Shown one piece after another: positions 59,831 through 64,000 of a DNA stretch of 64,000 bases. The notes beneath the pieces were generated by a model, which was not told where the DNA came from, searched no databases, and was given only the letters and a program-made list of their open reading frames with translations. The stretch lies in the NCBI GenBank assembly GCA_011009095.1, contig VTPC01000639.1, forward strand, positions 214,119-278,118, written 5' to 3'. This DNA is from Ignelater luminosus (taxonomy: Eukaryota; Arthropoda; Insecta; Coleoptera; Elateridae). Both the position numbers and the translations under genes were made by a program. The stretch's first letter is position 1. Each line of letters begins with the position of its first letter.

Positions 59831-61550
59831 TTTTATGTGACGTGTCACGCTGAGGTTGACCGTTCTGCAGTTTTTATACTTCTCCCGGTTTTTAGTAGGA
59901 CTTTTATAAAGTAAACAACACAGTCAAGTTTTCTCTAACTAAATTTCATCTTGTTTTTCTATTATAAAGAGATAATTCTTTTGGCTTTTAATAGTTATGC
60001 TAAGGTCTGAAGTATGATTAAATGTTCAAATCGATTTTTAATAGCACAGACGTGTACAGATTCCTATTTCTTTTCATAGCGGTTGGTAGTGTACTTCTTT
60101 TGTTTTAACTGTAGTGAGTCTGAAACCTTACAGCTTATTCTTTGCTCTTAAAGTTTCTCTTCTGTTGTGTTTTCTAGGACAATAGACTAAGTAATAAACA
60201 CTAATATCCTGTACACCTAGCCAATAATCTCTATTTTAGGATTTTCTGCTTGTTTAATTAATTCTGCTTCGCTTTTTAGTGTAGAAATTCTGTGTAATTC
60301 TATTCTGATAAATCCAGTAATATCTTTATTATCTGTATGGTGTTCTTAGGTTGGCTACTATAACATTAGGACATTTTAATAATCTATGTTATATAGGTGA
60401 AGTAATGGCTGACATAGTTATATATCCAGTAAACCATTACATAAATGTGACATAAATTTTAGAGACTATTAAAAGAATTTTGTTATATTACTATTTTATA
60501 TTACATCATTGTAAACAACGCAAATTCAGGCATATTTATACGATATAAAGAAATTCTGTAGTAGCGATATCATTATATTTGAAAGTACATAACAGTTTTG
60601 TTGCAGACATATATCAGTATTATATGGTTAATACATACTCTAAATATGTGTACATCATATCATAGGGTAATATTATCAAGATATATTGGTTTTTATGTGG
60701 TTGTTACATCAGAGGAATCACTATAATTTCGTTATATGTTCGGTACGTTACTGATTTATCACGAAAACATTTTATACATATAAATTTATAAAATATATGT
60801 AAGTGATGTGTGATACGTACTTGCTCTAGGTCTAACAGAATTACATCAATGTTACATACATTAAAGAGACATAGTAACATAAACAGTTGCGCATGCTTAA
60901 GTTGAAATACTAGCTTGTATAATGGTGCTCAGTAGTTGTTTTATTGGGTTTGTGTCACTGTACAGGTGCTGTACGCTTTCTGTACTTCAATAATGTAAGT
61001 AGTGAGCACCCTTTGGCTTGGTACTTCATTATGTAACGTGACGACAAATAGAAAGTAAAACCTTTTCACATTTTTGTCAGCAAAACCGTCGAAAAAATTA
61101 AAAAAAAGCTAGTTTGAGTGTATTAAACAATGAATCTGTCGAAGTGCTTTGTTCACCACAAAAAGAACGTTTTTAAGTGCCAGTAATCAAACTTATACCT
61201 TTCTATATTCACATCATCAAACATTGTTTCATAAGCCTTCAACTTCAACAGCTACTTCTTTAACTTCAACAGCGATTTTTTCAACTGAAGATGATTAAAT
61301 CTAAGTCCTAAGCTTCAATCTTCCGAGAAGTTATTCAAGCACACTGAAAATAAAATCACAAATTGTAATAAGGCTTATTCTATAAGTAGGGAGACTATTA
61401 AAACACAGTTTTTCCATATAAATCTTATTAACTTAATTTTTATTAATAGATTATTTTATTTATTACAATTACTAACATTAGATTTACATAGTATTTGCTC
61501 CATCAACTTCTTGCTATTCAATTCTTTCCAAAATGTTTAAGGCTGTGCTC
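59831..61550. other. Intergenic AT-rich DNA
   Basis: No gene recognised. 60.45-60.86 kb is rich in ATGTTACAT/TACATA motifs that resemble sequence at 62.5-62.7 kb. Confidence 0.35.
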
Positions 61551-61556
61551 ATAACC

Positions 61557-62152
61557 TTATTTCCATAACTTTTGATAACTTCTGCCAGTTATTTTGATTA
61601 CTCTTCGTAATCTACCAAGATTTCTTGGCGTAACAGCACGTTTTGAATATTGTTTTTTGCGTAGGGCCCAAAATCGTCCGATAGCCCTCACTTTAGAAAC
61701 ATTAAGATCATTTCCAAATTTTGATGTAAAAGTAATTTCTTGTTGTTGCAGGTAATCCGTAGACTTTTCGGTATAATAAACAGGAGGCATGTCCGGCTAG
61801 AAAAGTACTTTGCGATTTTTATTCTTCCATATGAAAGGACTAAATCTTTCCTGAACACATTTTTCAAATACTCTTCACCAGTCATAATTTCATCCGTGAT
61901 ATAACATTTCCTAAAAATGTACTCGACTTTCTTAAAGTTATTAGTGGTGCTCGCAGACAATGGACGGTCAGAAATCTTTTTGTAGTTATCTCATCTTAAA
62001 GTATAATATCTTTGCATAACTTTGTATATGATTGATTTCGGAATTTACTTGTTTTAGAAGTAATAAGAAGTTTTAAACTTATTGTCATTTGCAATATTTT
62101 TGTAGATTTGGATAATGCGTTTTGAAAATGTTTCTCTTTCTTTCCGCGACAT
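61557..62152 (-). pseudogene. Tc1/mariner-superfamily transposase relic
   Basis: Read on the minus strand from 62152: MSRKERETFSKRIIQIYKNI and IPKSIIYKVMQRY (helix-turn-helix), SDRPLSA (GRP-like linker), then RKCYITDEIMTGEEYLKNVF. After a shift: LFxPDMPPVYYTEKSTDYLQ (second catalytic region, norm WPDLAxxHYA), KVRAIGRFWALRKKQYSKRA (third region, norm RPIExFWA, with the Glu replaced by Gly). The first catalytic Asp region is missing, so the copy is internally deleted. No terminal repeats were confirmed. Confidence 0.65.
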
Positions 62153-62423
62153 TTTGACAACTACTGATTAGTAAGTCAATTATTGTCATATACAATTAGT
62201 AAAAAGGTTATTTAAAAAATTATACAGTGTAACTAGATTGTATGTCTTAAACTAATTATAATAATGTTAACCGAAAGTTAGTTTCCCTATTTATTAGACA
62301 AACCTTATTATATTTAAATATTATTTATGATCAAAATAAACTAGTTAAAAATATTGTTTAGTGTTTTATTAATTATATTATTTGTTAAACGAAGTAGTAG
62401 ATAAACATGAATACAATACATAA

Positions 62424-62428
<5 letters not shown>

Positions 62429-62463
<35 letters not shown>
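62429..62463. repeat. (TA)n microsatellite
   Basis: About 17 uninterrupted AT units. Confidence 0.9.
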
Positions 62464-62470
<7 letters not shown>

Positions 62471-63309
62471 TAGCTCTTTACATTACAAGCATGTAGTCAT
62501 GTTGATGTAATTTCAATTTTAAAATTAATATATATTTGTTATATGGCCGTTACGTCCCACTTACAAGTCTCAAATATAATTATGTTACATGATGGTAATA
62601 TGAGATATATATTCTTTGGTTGCTGTCACTTTTACATGGCAGAAATGTAACAGTGCTATAAATGCAATATTACATTTAACATATATGTTTCAGAGTTTAT
62701 GCAATTGACACATAAATGATATGAGTTTGTGTTTACTGGGTAGGGTACTTTAATATTTTGGTTGGTATGCATATTATAACGATCATTTTGCGCTCGTTAC
62801 ATGATATCAATTTTGTCGGTCTATGTGACAGTGATTTTATCGTTTTTCTACTCCAGAATGTTACCTTTCGACCCCCGTTTGCGCTTGCATAGCTAGAGAT
62901 TGTTACTTTTAAGTGTGCATTAATTAATTAATCTACATTAATTAAAAGGTTTGGAGACGTCTGATTAATTACTTGAGACATATAGTATAAATTTCCAGTT
63001 ATTTATCACGTTTGTTGGGGAATGAAATACGCATGTAAGTGTAACTTTGCAGCTATTGTACTGTTATCACCTTTAGGTAAAAATTCCTTGACTCTAATCT
63101 TTCTACTTAATATATTATTAAAAACGTTTTTACAGCTTTTATTACAAACATTTTTGTTTTTCATCAAAGCGTAAATATCTCAAGAACTGTTAAAAATAAA
63201 TGTATCAAATGTTAGTTTGTTGAAAAGGTACTGTTCAAAAATAAAATTAAAAATGTACCATTCCATTTAAAAAAATGGATGTGACGTCATCACTCGGAAA
63301 CTAATGACG
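62464..63309. other. Intergenic AT-rich DNA
   Basis: Nothing recognised. GTGACGTCATCACTCGG and AATGACGTCACG near 63282-63316 contain two TGACGTCA boxes (the CRE core) about 25 bases apart, without an adjacent gene. Confidence 0.35.
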
Positions 63310-64000
63310 TCACGAACATGCAAAGTAAGTTAAAATAAGCAAGATTAAAAACACTAGTTTAGCTATCTCGGCGTTTTTGCAAAATATCATTGGTACTGAA
63401 ATTATATAATTCATTCCATAGGTACTTTCCACTCTGTATATATTTTTAAGTCTATATTCTTTAATAACCTTTACCACAGCTCTCAGATATCGCATCTCAC
63501 TGCTTGAATTTTATTTTTATTCTATTGGTTAAAGCCCATGCTTCGCTGCTATAAGTTAACACAGGTACATAAAAGGTGTTAGATACTTATTTTTATTTTT
63601 GTTGCCATCGATATTTCTTTTTTTCTAAGAAATGTCTTAGTAATACAATTGGCGTTTATTATTTTGTTATTTATCTGTGGTTCTCCTTCAGAAGTAATAA
63701 TTGTTCCCAAATACTTAAAGTTACAAATTTGTTTAATGTCATCTGTTTGTATATAGATACTTAGACTTTCGTTCACGTTTCTTATGACCATGGCTTCTGT
63801 TTTACTGACACTTATTTTTAATTCCTACTTGTCCAGTTCTTCCTTTCTTGCAATAATACTGTCTTGCAAATTTTTCTCTGTATTAGGAAGTATTCTTAAG
63901 TCAGCTGCATATATAAAGTCCAAGATATAGATTTGTTGTAAATTTTTTATTGTTACTTTTTTGCCTTTAACTTTACGTTTACATCTTTTCGCTACTTTGT
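63310..64000 (-). pseudogene. LINE reverse transcriptase, C-terminal half, running off the window edge
   Basis: Read on the minus strand from 64000: QIYILDFIYAADLRILPN, matching the (F/Y)ADD active-site block with A in place of the first D, then ELKISVSKTEAMVIRN, ICNFKYLGTIITSEG, FLRKKEISMATKIKI, VPVLTYSSEAWALTN and MRYLRAVVKV. This is the post-RT region of RTE/R1-like elements (FKYLGxxI, LxYGAExW, MRxLRRVxG). The frame needs at least two shifts. The RT N terminus and endonuclease would lie to the right of the window. Confidence 0.75.

Noticed and set aside
60840..62515. ATTACATCAA near 60842 and TTGATGTAAT near 62503 as the TIRs of the mariner-like relic at 61.6-62.15 kb
   Set aside because: The match is only about ten bases, and the sequence outside shows no TA duplication; the region is full of similar TACAT words.

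Overview
The window is AT-rich eukaryotic DNA with the texture of a large, repeat-laden insect genome. Evidence: an intron-split GMC oxidoreductase of the insect glucose-dehydrogenase type, arthropod-type transposons (pogo, Tc1-like, piggyBac, hAT, Ty3/gypsy, RTE- and Jockey-like LINEs), and short CCTAA (insect-type telomere) repeats. Order and species cannot be fixed; a beetle-like genome is only a guess. There are no operons, ribosome binding sites or CRISPR arrays. Almost every open reading frame other than the GMC gene is a piece of a decayed transposon or a chance frame.

Layout. The left edge (2-115) carries what looks like the last coding exon of an unidentified plus-strand gene. 5.4-7.3 kb is a complete but dead pogo-type element with 26-bp terminal inverted repeats (TIRs) and TA target duplications. 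7.4-7.9 kb is a 515-bp hAT-type MITE with a perfect 14-bp TIR and 8-bp duplication. 8.2-9.35 kb is a decayed transposase of a recurrent insect family. 10.1-15.6 kb is an old Ty3/gypsy retrotransposon with two recognisable LTRs.

19756-40932 is the one gene that looks intact: a 681-residue GMC oxidoreductase in two coding exons joined in phase 0 across a 19.1-kb intron. The intron holds a heptamer satellite with an assembly gap, a Jockey-like LINE fragment, a Tc1-like element with 90-bp TIRs, two RTE-type LINE fragments and a CCTAA tract.

From 41 kb on, repeats dominate: a 2.1-kb element with about 85-bp TIRs coding for a PIN/FEN-nuclease-like protein (42646-44767), integrase pieces of an LTR element on the minus strand (46.6-48.8 kb), and a nest in which a piggyBac element (48812-55672) contains an array of roughly 150-bp repeats that is itself split by a second piggyBac (53371-55348). 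The right end has another transposon-associated family (59.3-59.8 kb), a mariner-family transposase relic (61.6-62.15 kb) and a LINE reverse transcriptase running off the edge (63.3-64 kb).

The elements do not form a pathway. The strongest leads are the PIN/FEN-like TIR element, the piggyBac nest and two hammerhead-like motifs. All calls rest on reading the sequence by eye; family names rest on remembered motifs, not on searches.
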